A DNA stretch of 33,129 bases from an uncultured Eubacteriales bacterium (GTDB lineage: Bacteria; Bacillota; Clostridia; Oscillospirales; QAMX01), in contig CAJLFQ010000022.1 in NCBI GenBank assembly GCA_905205975.1, positions 1-33,129 on the forward strand. Direction: 5' to 3'. A model generated the notes under the pieces. That model did not search any database. It was not told the DNA's origin and saw only the letters and a program-made list of their open reading frames with translations. Each line of letters opens with the position of its first letter. Positions within the stretch are counted from its first letter, which is position 1. Below, one piece after another: positions 6,021 through 13,704 of this stretch. The position numbers were made by a program, and so were the translations under genes.

Positions 6021-7861
6021 AAACGTCCGGCAAACATGGTTTTCGAAAGAATCTTGCGCTGATTCTCCGCGGATACCGTGTCGTATTCGCGGTCTGGGGG
6101 AAATACATCCCCTGGAATCTCCTTCAGGCAGCTGTTTCCGCCGTCATGCCGTTCTTCTCACTCTACATGACGCGCGCCATCATCGACGAGCTGACGACCA
6201 CCCGGGACATCCGGACGCTGACCACGCTGGCACTGGTCACGCTGATTGGGCTGCTTCTGATCCGGATTGTACACCGCCTGATTCAGGGGCGCGTCCACGT
6301 ATACGGTTCGGACACCTGGCGAAAAGACCTGCTGTTTTATCTGAAGACGCAGAACCATCTGCGGTTCGACGTCCTAGAAAACCCGGACATCACGCTCCTG
6401 CGGGAATCCATCTTCTCCGCCAAGTACGCCACCGGCGGCGGTCTGCAAATCCTGCTCTGGAACATCGATATCCTGTTCCGCTCGATCATTGACATCGTCT
6501 TTTCCGTCTGTCTGACGTTCTCGCTCTTTTCGCTCCACAGTGCCGTTTCCGGCGCACAGAGCGGATTTCTGCGCTGGGTGCAGTCGCCCCTTTCCGCGCT
6601 GATCGTGCTGGCGCTGATCATCGCCAACGCCGCGATTTCCATCGTGACAACAAACGCTGAAACGCAGAAAGTCGACCATGAATGGCAGGAGCTCGCCCGG
6701 CAAAACACCCGTTTTTCCTGTCTGACGCATATTTTCAGCGCGGATGCCTATCTGTTCAAGATGCACCCCCTGATTCTGCGCGCCGAGGAAAAGCTGACCC
6801 GGCCCGCCTATATCCTGCGGGCGCAGAAGCACAAAATCAAATACGGCACCATCCGCATTGTGTGGAATCACCTGATGATGGCGGCGCTGTACACGTTCAT
6901 CGCCGCAAAAGTATACGTCGGCGACATCGGCATCGGCTCGTTCCTGCTCTATCAGGGGACGGTCGCCAGGTTTATCGCCGCCGTCTCTGAAGTCGCTTTG
7001 ATTGTTGGGAAGCTCATTCAGAACAACGACCCGCTCGAAAAGCTGTTTGAATATCTGGATCTGCCCAGCGACGACCGCGGCGGCATCGGACACGTCGGCT
7101 GTATCGACGCGGCACACCCCATCGAAATCGAGTTTCAGGACGTCAGCTACCGCTACCCCGGCAGCAATCAGGATGCGGTCAGCCACGCTTCCTTCCGCAT
7201 CCGACAGTGGCAGAGTCTGGCGCTGGTCGGGCCGAACGGCTCCGGCAAGTCCACCATGATCAAGCTGCTCTGCCGCCTCTATACGCCGACTGCCGGACGG
7301 ATCCTTTTGAACGGCGTGGACATCGCTTCGCTCGATCACCGTGAATATATCGCGCTGCTGTCGGTCGTTTTCCAGGATCTGAAGCTCTTTTCCTTCTCCA
7401 TCGGCGAAAATCTGTCGGCTGACAGCAATTATGACCGGGCAAAAGCGCAGGCCGCAATGGAAACGGTCGGCCTCGGCGCGTATCTCGCCAGCCTCGAAGA
7501 CGGGCTTGACACCTATCTGCACAAGGACTATGTCAAAAAAGGCGTCAACGTCTCCGGCGGCGAGTCGCAGAAAATCGCCATTGCCCGTGCGGTATACAAG
7601 GATGCACCGGTATACGTCTTTGATGAGCCGACCGCTTCGCTCGACGCCATCGCCGAGGCGGAAGTCTACCGGCAGTTTCACACGATCCGCACCAACAAAA
7701 CATCCATCTTCATCAGCTGCCGGTTCTCCGATGAAATCATCGTGCTGGACCACGGTGCGATCGTTCAGACCGGCAGCCATGATGCGCTCGTCAAAGTGGA
7801 AAACGGCCTGTACCATACGCTCTGGCAGACACAGGCGCAGTATTACGTCGAAGAAACATAA
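6017..7861 (+). CDS. ABC exporter subunit lacking its H-loop (second of pair)
   Basis: This 614-aa half-transporter has the same plan as its partner: membrane helices to about residue 330, then a nucleotide-binding domain. Walker A is GPNGSGKST (about 405-413), the signature is VSGGESQ and Walker B is VYVFDEPTA, all intact. The switch region is not. Where the partner and the family read ISHRLAS followed by RF, this protein reads ISCRFSDE (Cys at 568). The simplest explanation is a clean 15-base in-frame loss of HRLAS, which removes the catalytic His. The ATP site built on this subunit is therefore expected to be slow or inactive. The start overlaps the upstream stop (ATGA). The gene ends in a strong terminator. 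The deletion may be tolerated because heterodimeric exporters often have one degenerate site, or it may be recent damage. Confidence 0.9.
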   Translation: MKTSGKHGFRKNLALILRGYRVVFAVWGKYIPWNLLQAAVSAVMPFFSLYMTRAIIDELTTTRDIRTLTTLALVTLIGLLLIRIVHRLIQGRVHVYGSDTWRKDLLFYLKTQNHLRFDVLENPDITLLRESIFSAKYATGGGLQILLWNIDILFRSIIDIVFSVCLTFSLFSLHSAVSGAQSGFLRWVQSPLSALIVLALIIANAAISIVTTNAETQKVDHEWQELARQNTRFSCLTHIFSADAYLFKMHPLILRAEEKLTRPAYILRAQKHKIKYGTIRIVWNHLMMAALYTFIAAKVYVGDIGIGSFLLYQGTVARFIAAVSEVALIVGKLIQNNDPLEKLFEYLDLPSDDRGGIGHVGCIDAAHPIEIEFQDVSYRYPGSNQDAVSHASFRIRQWQSLALVGPNGSGKSTMIKLLCRLYTPTAGRILLNGVDIASLDHREYIALLSVVFQDLKLFSFSIGENLSADSNYDRAKAQAAMETVGLGAYLASLEDGLDTYLHKDYVKKGVNVSGGESQKIAIARAVYKDAPVYVFDEPTASLDAIAEAEVYRQFHTIRTNKTSIFISCRFSDEIIVLDHGAIVQTGSHDALVKVENGLYHTLWQTQAQYYVEET

Positions 7862-7879
7862 TTGCCGCACCCCAAATAC

Positions 7880-7922
7880 CCGGCGCCGCACGTTTCCTTT
7901 CGGAATGTGCGGCGCCGGTTTT
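7880..7922 (+). terminator. Terminator of the first ABC operon
   Basis: A perfect 12-bp GC-rich stem (7880-7891 with 7907-7918) has a 15-base loop and is followed by TTTTCTG. It lies 19 bases after the stop of the second ABC subunit. Confidence 0.85.
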
Positions 7923-7977
7923 CTGCTGCGTTTTGGGGGCCGGACGCCGTATTCACGATTTCTTTACAGTGCACCTG

Positions 7978-8005
7978 TTGACATCCGCCGCAAACATGGT
8001 ATAAT
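7978..8005 (+). promoter_or_regulatory. Promoter of the MarR / second ABC operon
   Basis: TTGACA (7978-7983), a 16-base spacer and TATAAT (8000-8005) preceded by TGG form a near-consensus promoter with an extended -10. Transcription should begin near 8012. Confidence 0.9.
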
Positions 8006-8010
8006 GATAG

Positions 8011-8022
8011 ATATTACAATAT
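8011..8022 (+). promoter_or_regulatory. Candidate operator: palindrome at the transcription start
   Basis: The 12-base palindrome ATATTACAATAT (perfect arms, AC centre) lies just after the -10, over the expected transcription start, and is followed by A/T-rich ATTAGACTATTTAG. MarR proteins often repress their own operons from such sites. That link is inference, and A/T-rich palindromes can arise by chance. Confidence 0.35.
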
Positions 8023-8056
8023 TAGACTATTTAGAAATGGAGGATATGCAAATCTC

Positions 8057-8524
8057 ATGTTTGATTCCGGTATCACCCCGATGCAGGTCTTCAACAACGC
8101 CAACCGATTTATTGAGGCGTATCACACGGTGCTGCACCCGCTCTGCAAAGCAACCGGGCTTCCGCCGATGGCCGTGGATATTCTGATGTTTGCCGCCAAC
8201 AATCCCCCGTATGCAACGGCGCGGAACATTTGCCAATACCGCGGGTTAAAGCCCGGCATTGTCTCCGTGCATGTGGAGCGGCTTGTCAGTGAGGGATTTT
8301 TGACACGTCAGCCTGTCCCCGGAGACCGCAGACAGACGCTGCTGGTCTGTACGGAGAAGGCGCTTCCCTTTGTCACTGCCGGCAAACAGCTGCAAAAGGA
8401 ATTTACCGAACAGCTTTTGAACGGGATCAGTGAAAGCGATCTGGCGGCTTTCCGCAAGGCGCTGATCATGTTCAGCAAAAACATCGATGAAATTCAAAAA
8501 AAAGGTTCCAAAAAAGGAGTTTGA
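8057..8524 (+). CDS. MarR-family transcriptional regulator
   Basis: This 155-aa protein fits the MarR winged-helix family in length and layout. It has an N-terminal dimer helix, a DNA-binding core (ATARNICQYRGLKPGIVSVHVERLVSEGF, split over about residues 55-85), a wing with RQPVPGDRRQTLLV, and a C-terminal helix rich in basic residues. It precedes a pair of multidrug-type ABC genes, with 4 bases between its stop and the next start codon. Local repression relieved by an exported compound is therefore the likely role (family knowledge). Start 8057 is chosen because it opens the full domain; GGAGGA at 8039-8044 is 12 bases upstream, somewhat far. An ATG at 8046 is closer but in another frame. 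Confidence 0.87.
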   Translation: MFDSGITPMQVFNNANRFIEAYHTVLHPLCKATGLPPMAVDILMFAANNPPYATARNICQYRGLKPGIVSVHVERLVSEGFLTRQPVPGDRRQTLLVCTEKALPFVTAGKQLQKEFTEQLLNGISESDLAAFRKALIMFSKNIDEIQKKGSKKGV

Positions 8525-8528
8525 AGCA

Positions 8529-10283
8529 ATGATCAAGCTTTTGAAGAAAATGCACCGCAGAGAAGCCAGCATGGCCTTATGCTGTCTGATCTTTGTCATC
8601 GGTCAGGTGTATCTGGATCTGCGCCTGCCGGATTATATGACGGATCTGACTGTGCTGATTCAAACGTCGGGCACGACGTCTGAAATCCTGCAAGTCGGGC
8701 TGAAGATGCTGCTGTGTACGGCGGCCAGCGCTGCTTTGGCTGTTTTCTGCGGGTTTTTGTCCGCGAAAACGGCTTCCGGGTTCAGTTTTACCATTCGCGA
8801 GCAGGTTTTTCACCATGTAATGTCCATCGGACAGGAGGAGATGTCCGACTTTTCCGTGCCCAGCCTCATCACCCGCACGACCAACGACATCACGCAGATT
8901 CAGATGATCGTCGCCATGGGGCTGCAAATGATGATCAAGGCGCCCATCATGGCCGTCTGGGGCGTCATCAAAATTCTCGGCAAGAGCTGGGAGCTGTCCG
9001 CGGTTACGGCTGTTTTTGTGGCGGTCATCTGTGTGACGATCTTCATGGTCATGGCCACCTGCATCCCGCGCTTCCGCATTGTGCAGAAGCTGACCGACAG
9101 CATCAACCGGGTCGCCCGTGAAAACCTGACGGGCATCAACGTCGTACACGCCTTCAATGCAGAGCCGTATCAGAATGAAAAATTTGACCGTCCCAGCAAA
9201 GACATGATGAACGTTCAGATGAAGAACCAGAAGCTCTTCTCGCTGGTGCAGCCGACCATGACGCTCGGCATGAACGGTCTGGCCCTGAGCATCTACTGGC
9301 TCGGCGCCGCACTCGTCAATAAGATCGCTTTGACGGATCCGATGGGGCGGATCGGTATGTTCAGCGACGTACTCGTCTTCAGCACCTATGCGACCTATAT
9401 CGTCATGTCTTTTATGATGCTGGTCATGATCTTTATGATGCTGCCGCAGGCGGAAGTATCTGCGGAACGCATCAACGAAGTGCTGAACCGCACTGCGGCC
9501 GTCACAGAGGGCAGCACGCAGCGCAGCGCCGAACACGGCACGGTTGAATTTCAAGACGTCTCATTCCGCTATCCGCACGCATCGGAAGACGCTTTGTCTC
9601 ATCTGTCTTTCAGGGTACAGCCCGGTCAGACGCTGGCCATCATCGGCGCGACCGGCAGTGGGAAATCCACGCTCATCAGTCTGATCGCCCGGTTTTACGA
9701 CGCCACATCCGGGCGGGTGCTGGTGGACGGCGTCGACGTCAAAGACTATACGTTTGACGCGCTGTATGACCGGCTCGGCTATGTCACGCAGAAAGCCGTC
9801 CTGTTTTCCGGCTCCATCCGCGAAAACATCTTCTTCGGGGAAAGCCAAACGCCTTTCAATGAGCAGGATCTGGCGAAGGCCGTCGAGCTCTCTCAGGCGC
9901 AGGAGTTTGTGGACAAGTTGCCGGACAAAACGGAACACCACATCGCGCAGATGGGACGCAACGTCTCCGGCGGTCAGAAGCAGCGGCTGTCGATTGCCCG
10001 TGCTTTGGCGCGCAATCCGGAAATCCTGATTTTTGACGACTCATTCTCGGCGCTGGACTACCGCACCGATGCAAAACTCCGCGAAGGGCTTTCCACAGCG
10101 CTTCACGACGCCACCAAAATCATCGTCGCACAGCGCATCAGCACCATTCGCCACGCCGACCAGATCATTGTCCTGGATCGCGGCGAAGCAGTCGGCATGG
10201 GGACGCACGCCGAACTGATGCAGACCTGCGGCGTCTACCGCGAAATCGCCTTGTCGCAGCTCAGCGCGTCTGAGCTGGCATAA
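8529..10283 (+). CDS. Heterodimeric multidrug-type ABC exporter, degenerate-site subunit
   Basis: This 584-aa fused membrane/ATPase half-transporter has Walker A GATGSGKST at about residue 373, signature NVSGGQKQR, a Walker B ending FDDSFSALD in which Asp504 stands where the catalytic Glu belongs, and a switch residue Gln535 (VAQRIST) instead of His. This pair of substitutions is the hallmark of the non-catalytic subunit in heterodimeric exporters such as TM287/288 and BmrCD. The start at 8529 has AAAGGAG nine bases upstream. An in-frame ATG at 8487 lies inside the MarR gene and is rejected. The partner follows 16 bases downstream. The role is probably efflux of a drug or peptide sensed by the upstream MarR protein. 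Confidence 0.93.
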   Translation: MIKLLKKMHRREASMALCCLIFVIGQVYLDLRLPDYMTDLTVLIQTSGTTSEILQVGLKMLLCTAASAALAVFCGFLSAKTASGFSFTIREQVFHHVMSIGQEEMSDFSVPSLITRTTNDITQIQMIVAMGLQMMIKAPIMAVWGVIKILGKSWELSAVTAVFVAVICVTIFMVMATCIPRFRIVQKLTDSINRVARENLTGINVVHAFNAEPYQNEKFDRPSKDMMNVQMKNQKLFSLVQPTMTLGMNGLALSIYWLGAALVNKIALTDPMGRIGMFSDVLVFSTYATYIVMSFMMLVMIFMMLPQAEVSAERINEVLNRTAAVTEGSTQRSAEHGTVEFQDVSFRYPHASEDALSHLSFRVQPGQTLAIIGATGSGKSTLISLIARFYDATSGRVLVDGVDVKDYTFDALYDRLGYVTQKAVLFSGSIRENIFFGESQTPFNEQDLAKAVELSQAQEFVDKLPDKTEHHIAQMGRNVSGGQKQRLSIARALARNPEILIFDDSFSALDYRTDAKLREGLSTALHDATKIIVAQRISTIRHADQIIVLDRGEAVGMGTHAELMQTCGVYREIALSQLSASELA

Positions 10284-10299
10284 ACAGGAGGAAACCACC

Positions 10300-12078
10300 A
10301 TGATGATGAGACCCAAACAGGAGAAAGGCGATATCCGCTCCGCCCTTCCCAGAATCACCCGCTATCTGCGTTCGAGCATGGGCATCATTGCGCTCGCGCT
10401 GCTGCTGGCGGCGATGAGCGCCGTCATGACCATCATTGGGCCGAACAAAATCGGCGATATGGCGACGCTGATGTCTGATGGGCTGGCGACCGGCATTGAT
10501 CTGCCTGCGATTGCAAAAATCGGTATTTTTCTGGCTGTGATATACGGTTTGAGCGCTTTGTTCGGATTTATCCAGCATTATATCATGTCCGTTGTCACGT
10601 TGAAGATGTCCTATCAGATGCGCGGCGAGCTCTCGCGGAAAATCAACCGCGTGCCGCAGAAATATTTCAACACGACGACACAGGGCGACATTCTCAGCCG
10701 CATTACAAACGATGTCTCCACCTTGCAGCAGGGGCTGACCAACAGCCTGCCGACCATCATCAGCGCCGCCACCCAGTTCCTCGGCTGTCTGATCATGATG
10801 TTTGTGACGGAATGGCGCCTGGCGCTGATTGCGCTGTGCGTCACCACGCTCGGCATGCTGGCTTTGGGATTGCTGATGTCGAAATCCCAGCGCTATTTTA
10901 CGGCCCGGCAGAAAAGCCTCGGGGAGCTGAACGGCTATATCGAAGAGATGTATTCCGGCCACGAGGTCGTCCGGATCAGCCGGGCGGGCCGCAAAGTGGG
11001 CGCACATTTTGACCAGCTCAACGCTGCCGTTTACGACGCCAACTGGCGTTCCCAGTTCTTGTCCGGCACGATGCAGCCGCTCATGAACGACATCGGCAAC
11101 ATCTCCTATGTCGCCGTCTGCGTCGTTGGTTCGCTGCTGGCGATGAATGGCACCATTGCGTTCGGCGTAATCGTTTCCTTTATTCTGTATGTCCGGCTGT
11201 TTACATCGCCGCTGACGCAGATCGCGCAGGGCATGACCAACCTCCAGACCGCTTCCGCTTCGGCGCACCGCATTTTTGATTTCCTGGAAAGTGAAGAAAT
11301 GCCGGACGAAAGCAGCAAGCAGTCCGCTCTGCCCGCCGTGCGCGGTCAGGTCATCTTTGACCATGTCCGCTTCAGCTATCCGGATGCCCCCGGCAAAATC
11401 ATCATCCGGGATTTCTCCGCGCAGGTGCAGCCCGGTCAGAAAGTCGCCATTGTCGGCCCGACCGGTGCGGGCAAGACAACCATGGTCAACCTGCTGATGC
11501 GCTTCTTTGAAATCAACAGCGGCAGCATCTCCATCGACGGCGTCAACATCTCCGACCTGCGCCGCGAAACGCTCCACAGCCTGTTCGGCATGGTATTGCA
11601 GGACACCTGGCTGTTTGAAGGAACCGTCCGGGAAAATCTGGTCTACAACATGCAGAACATCACCGACGAACAGCTGGAAACAGTCTGCCGGGCCTGCGGA
11701 CTGGATAAATTCGTCCACGCGCTGCCGGAAGGGTTTGATACGGTTCTTTCGGACAGCACCTCCATATCCGCCGGGCAGAAACAGCTTCTGACGATCGCCC
11801 GCGCCATGCTGCAAAACGCGCCGATGCTCATTTTGGATGAGGCGACCTCCTCGGTGGATACGCGGACGGAGCTGCTCATTCAGCGGGCCATGGACGACCT
11901 GACCAAGGGCCGCACCAGCTTTGTCATCGCGCACCGGCTGTCCACGATCCGCAACGCCGACCTGATCCTCGTCATGAAGGACGGCGACGTCATCGAGAGC
12001 GGCACGCACGACGCTTTGATCGCGCAGAACGGTTTTTACGCCGAACTGTACAACAGCCAGTTCGAGCAGACCGCCTGA
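10300..12078 (+). CDS. Heterodimeric multidrug-type ABC exporter, catalytic subunit
   Basis: This 592-aa half-transporter is the partner of the preceding gene. Walker A is GPTGAGKTT (from about 386), Walker B is LILDEATSS with catalytic Glu514, and the switch is His545 (IAHRLST). Its signature reads ISAGQK, with Ala replacing the first Gly. That fits a subunit whose signature faces the partner's degenerate Walker site. The consensus ATP site is thus formed by this subunit's Walker A/B and H-loop with the partner's SGGQ. The membrane domain occupies about residues 25-310. ATG 10300 is preceded by AGGAGGAAACCACC; two further ATG codons follow at once. The operon ends in a strong terminator. Confidence 0.93.
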   Translation: MMMRPKQEKGDIRSALPRITRYLRSSMGIIALALLLAAMSAVMTIIGPNKIGDMATLMSDGLATGIDLPAIAKIGIFLAVIYGLSALFGFIQHYIMSVVTLKMSYQMRGELSRKINRVPQKYFNTTTQGDILSRITNDVSTLQQGLTNSLPTIISAATQFLGCLIMMFVTEWRLALIALCVTTLGMLALGLLMSKSQRYFTARQKSLGELNGYIEEMYSGHEVVRISRAGRKVGAHFDQLNAAVYDANWRSQFLSGTMQPLMNDIGNISYVAVCVVGSLLAMNGTIAFGVIVSFILYVRLFTSPLTQIAQGMTNLQTASASAHRIFDFLESEEMPDESSKQSALPAVRGQVIFDHVRFSYPDAPGKIIIRDFSAQVQPGQKVAIVGPTGAGKTTMVNLLMRFFEINSGSISIDGVNISDLRRETLHSLFGMVLQDTWLFEGTVRENLVYNMQNITDEQLETVCRACGLDKFVHALPEGFDTVLSDSTSISAGQKQLLTIARAMLQNAPMLILDEATSSVDTRTELLIQRAMDDLTKGRTSFVIAHRLSTIRNADLILVMKDGDVIESGTHDALIAQNGFYAELYNSQFEQTA

Positions 12079-12110
12079 CCCAAGATCCAAGCCCGGTTCG
12101 GCGATGCACA

Positions 12111-12144
12111 AAGGCCGCAGGCAAAAAGCCTGCGGCCTTTTCGT
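12111..12144 (+). terminator. Terminator of the MarR-ABC operon
   Basis: A perfect 12-bp stem (12111-12122 with 12128-12139) has a 5-base A loop and is followed by TTTCGTTTT. It is likely to act in the plus direction; the convergent YunG-like gene ends 34 bases further on. Confidence 0.88.
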
Positions 12145-12173
12145 TTTGGATCGGTTCTATCGGTCAAACCCGC

Positions 12174-12614
12174 TCAGTCTGCCAGCGCCTCTGCGACGCG
12201 TTCGACGAGCAGCTGATAGCGCCGTTTGGTGTCCGAATTCTTGCCGCAGTACTGGCGGTTCATCACCTCATATGGCTCATAGGAAAACGGCTGGAAGAGC
12301 TGTTCCGCCGTCAAGTCGATGATGTGACCGTCGATGCGGTTGAAGTAGTGCGTGCTGCCGTCTGCATTGCGGACCCGGCAGATATCGCCGCCGAAGAGGT
12401 CATAGGCCAGCATTGCGGTGACCGCGCACTGTCCATAGGAAGGATCCGACGGTTCCCAATCCACCTGACAGCCCGGATATGCGGTGTCCCGGCTCCATGC
12501 GATGCGCAGGGCGCCGTAGAAATCGTCCAGTGTGAAAAGTTTCGGATTGCCCGGCTTTTTGCGCCGGATGCCGCCGAATTCCTCGCCATAGTACCAGCCC
12601 GGATGATTCTGCAT
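12174..12614 (-). CDS. YunG-like family protein
   Basis: This 146-aa soluble protein carries the features of the YunG family, whose function is unknown. These are DPSYGQCAVTAMLAYDLFGG (about residues 58-77), then a hydrophilic strand with STHYFNRIDGHIIDLTAEQ. The conserved Gly-Gln-Cys-Ala and the later His-Tyr recall a papain-like Cys/His arrangement, but catalysis is not shown for the family (inference). The start at 12612-12614 follows AAAGGGGGATC. A longer in-frame extension to 12677 would overlap its promoter and is rejected. It is transcribed alone, from a promoter facing the next gene. Confidence 0.75.
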   Translation of the reverse strand: MQNHPGWYYGEEFGGIRRKKPGNPKLFTLDDFYGALRIAWSRDTAYPGCQVDWEPSDPSYGQCAVTAMLAYDLFGGDICRVRNADGSTHYFNRIDGHIIDLTAEQLFQPFSYEPYEVMNRQYCGKNSDTKRRYQLLVERVAEALAD

Positions 12615-12667
12615 GATGAGATCCCCCTTTTTTGTTGCAGTGTACAGACGCCGCATTCTGTAAACAC

Positions 12668-12696
12668 ATTGTACCATGTACGGCGCGCCATTGCAA
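12668..12696 (-). promoter_or_regulatory. Promoter of the YunG-like gene
   Basis: On the minus strand, TTGCAA (12691-12696), a 17-base spacer and TACAAT (12668-12673) preceded by TGG make a good promoter. The leader is about 50 bases. Confidence 0.7.
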
Positions 12697-12744
12697 GCAA
12701 TTGCGCTGACTCGTGCCTATTTTTCTTTTTCGAAAAGTGCCGTA

Positions 12745-12773
12745 TTGACAAGGCGTTTTCCGTATGGTATGAT
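12745..12773 (+). promoter_or_regulatory. Promoter of the zinc-ribbon membrane protein gene
   Basis: TTGACA (12745-12750), a 17-base spacer and TATGAT (12768-12773) preceded by TGG form a near-consensus promoter. It is divergent from the YunG-like gene promoter. Confidence 0.87.
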
Positions 12774-12837
12774 ATTTTCAGCGTATGTCATACCGGTTTT
12801 GACACGCACCGCGATCCAACAAAAAGGGGGTTTTTTC

Positions 12838-13218
12838 ATGCGTCATTTTTTCCGCTGCGGCAATTTTGTTCTGACGGTGCTTTTGAACACCTTGCTGAAC
12901 ACGTCCGGTTTTCTCATCGCCGCCATCCTTGTCGGGCTCCATTTCTGGCTCGGCTGGTCGCTCTGGTGGGCTGCGCTGGCTGCCGGACTGTGGCTTCTCT
13001 GGATCATCCTGCAAACGCTGTTTTTCACCTGGATCAGCCGATGCGCCAACACGCCAAACAAACCGCAGAAAAACAAAAACCCCTATTCTCCCGGTTATCA
13101 GCCGGATCCTCCGGCGGCGCAGCCCGGGTGTTCTGCCTGCGGCTGGAAGCCAGAGCCCGGTCAAAAGCGCTTCCGCTTCTGTCCGGAATGTGGGCAGAAG
13201 CTCCCGGAAGACTGCTGA
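12838..13218 (+). CDS. Small membrane protein with C-terminal zinc ribbon
   Basis: This 126-aa protein has two closely spaced hydrophobic segments rich in Trp and Leu (about residues 8-28 and 32-60). They are followed by a hydrophilic Pro-rich linker and a zinc ribbon with CSACGW and CPECGQ. The ribbon should face the cytoplasm. The start at 12838 follows AAAGGGGG; upstream in-frame codons would precede the transcription start. This zinc_ribbon-plus-TM architecture is common in Firmicutes and has no assigned role. The next gene begins 37 bases downstream on the same strand and may be cotranscribed. Confidence 0.8.
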   Translation: MRHFFRCGNFVLTVLLNTLLNTSGFLIAAILVGLHFWLGWSLWWAALAAGLWLLWIILQTLFFTWISRCANTPNKPQKNKNPYSPGYQPDPPAAQPGCSACGWKPEPGQKRFRFCPECGQKLPEDC

Positions 13219-13255
13219 ATGCCCCGCAGATACGGGAATTCCGAGGTGATCTGAT

Positions 13256-13633
13256 ATGAACCGCGCTGGGCTGACGGCGCATATGCAGACGGCATACGGC
13301 GTCGAACCGGACTACCCCTTTGAAGGCGACACTGTCAGTGCGGTTTTCCGCCGTTCAGACAACCGCAAATGGTTTGCGCTGGTCATGCGTCTGCCCGCAG
13401 AACGTCTCGGTATCCCCGGCAGCCTGCTGGACGTCGTCAATCTGAAGTGCGATCCGCTCATAATCGGCTCTCTGCTGGCGGAACCCGGCTTTTTTCCGGC
13501 TTACCATATGAACAAGGAGCGCTGGATCACAGCCATACTGGATGACCGCATACCGGATGCGCTGCTCGTAGCGCTCATCGGTCAAAGCTATGCGCTGACC
13601 GCGCCTAAGATCCGACGCCGGCCTGAAGCGTGA
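13256..13633 (+). CDS. MmcQ/YjbR-family protein
   Basis: This 125-aa protein has the MmcQ/YjbR (CyaY-like fold) pattern: a Phe near VFRRSDNRKWFALVM, a central VNLKCDPLIIGSLL, then GFFPAYHMNKERWITAIL and a C-terminal DALLVALIGQSYAL. The family is widespread, small and cytoplasmic. It is thought to bind DNA or act as an accessory protein, and its function is unsettled. GAGGTGAT lies upstream of the ATG. It follows the zinc-ribbon gene and precedes the glycyl radical enzyme by about 70 bases, in which I see no terminator, so read-through into that gene is possible. Confidence 0.87.
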   Translation: MNRAGLTAHMQTAYGVEPDYPFEGDTVSAVFRRSDNRKWFALVMRLPAERLGIPGSLLDVVNLKCDPLIIGSLLAEPGFFPAYHMNKERWITAILDDRIPDALLVALIGQSYALTAPKIRRRPEA

Positions 13634-13704
13634 CCACGACGCCCCTGTTTTTTTGAAACGCAATGCATTTTCCTGCATGTGATATATTGAGGAAGTACCG
13701 CCCT

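Noticed and set aside
10261..12111. 616-codon minus-strand frame opposite the catalytic ABC subunit
   Set aside because: It is the antisense shadow of a gene with complete ATPase motifs.
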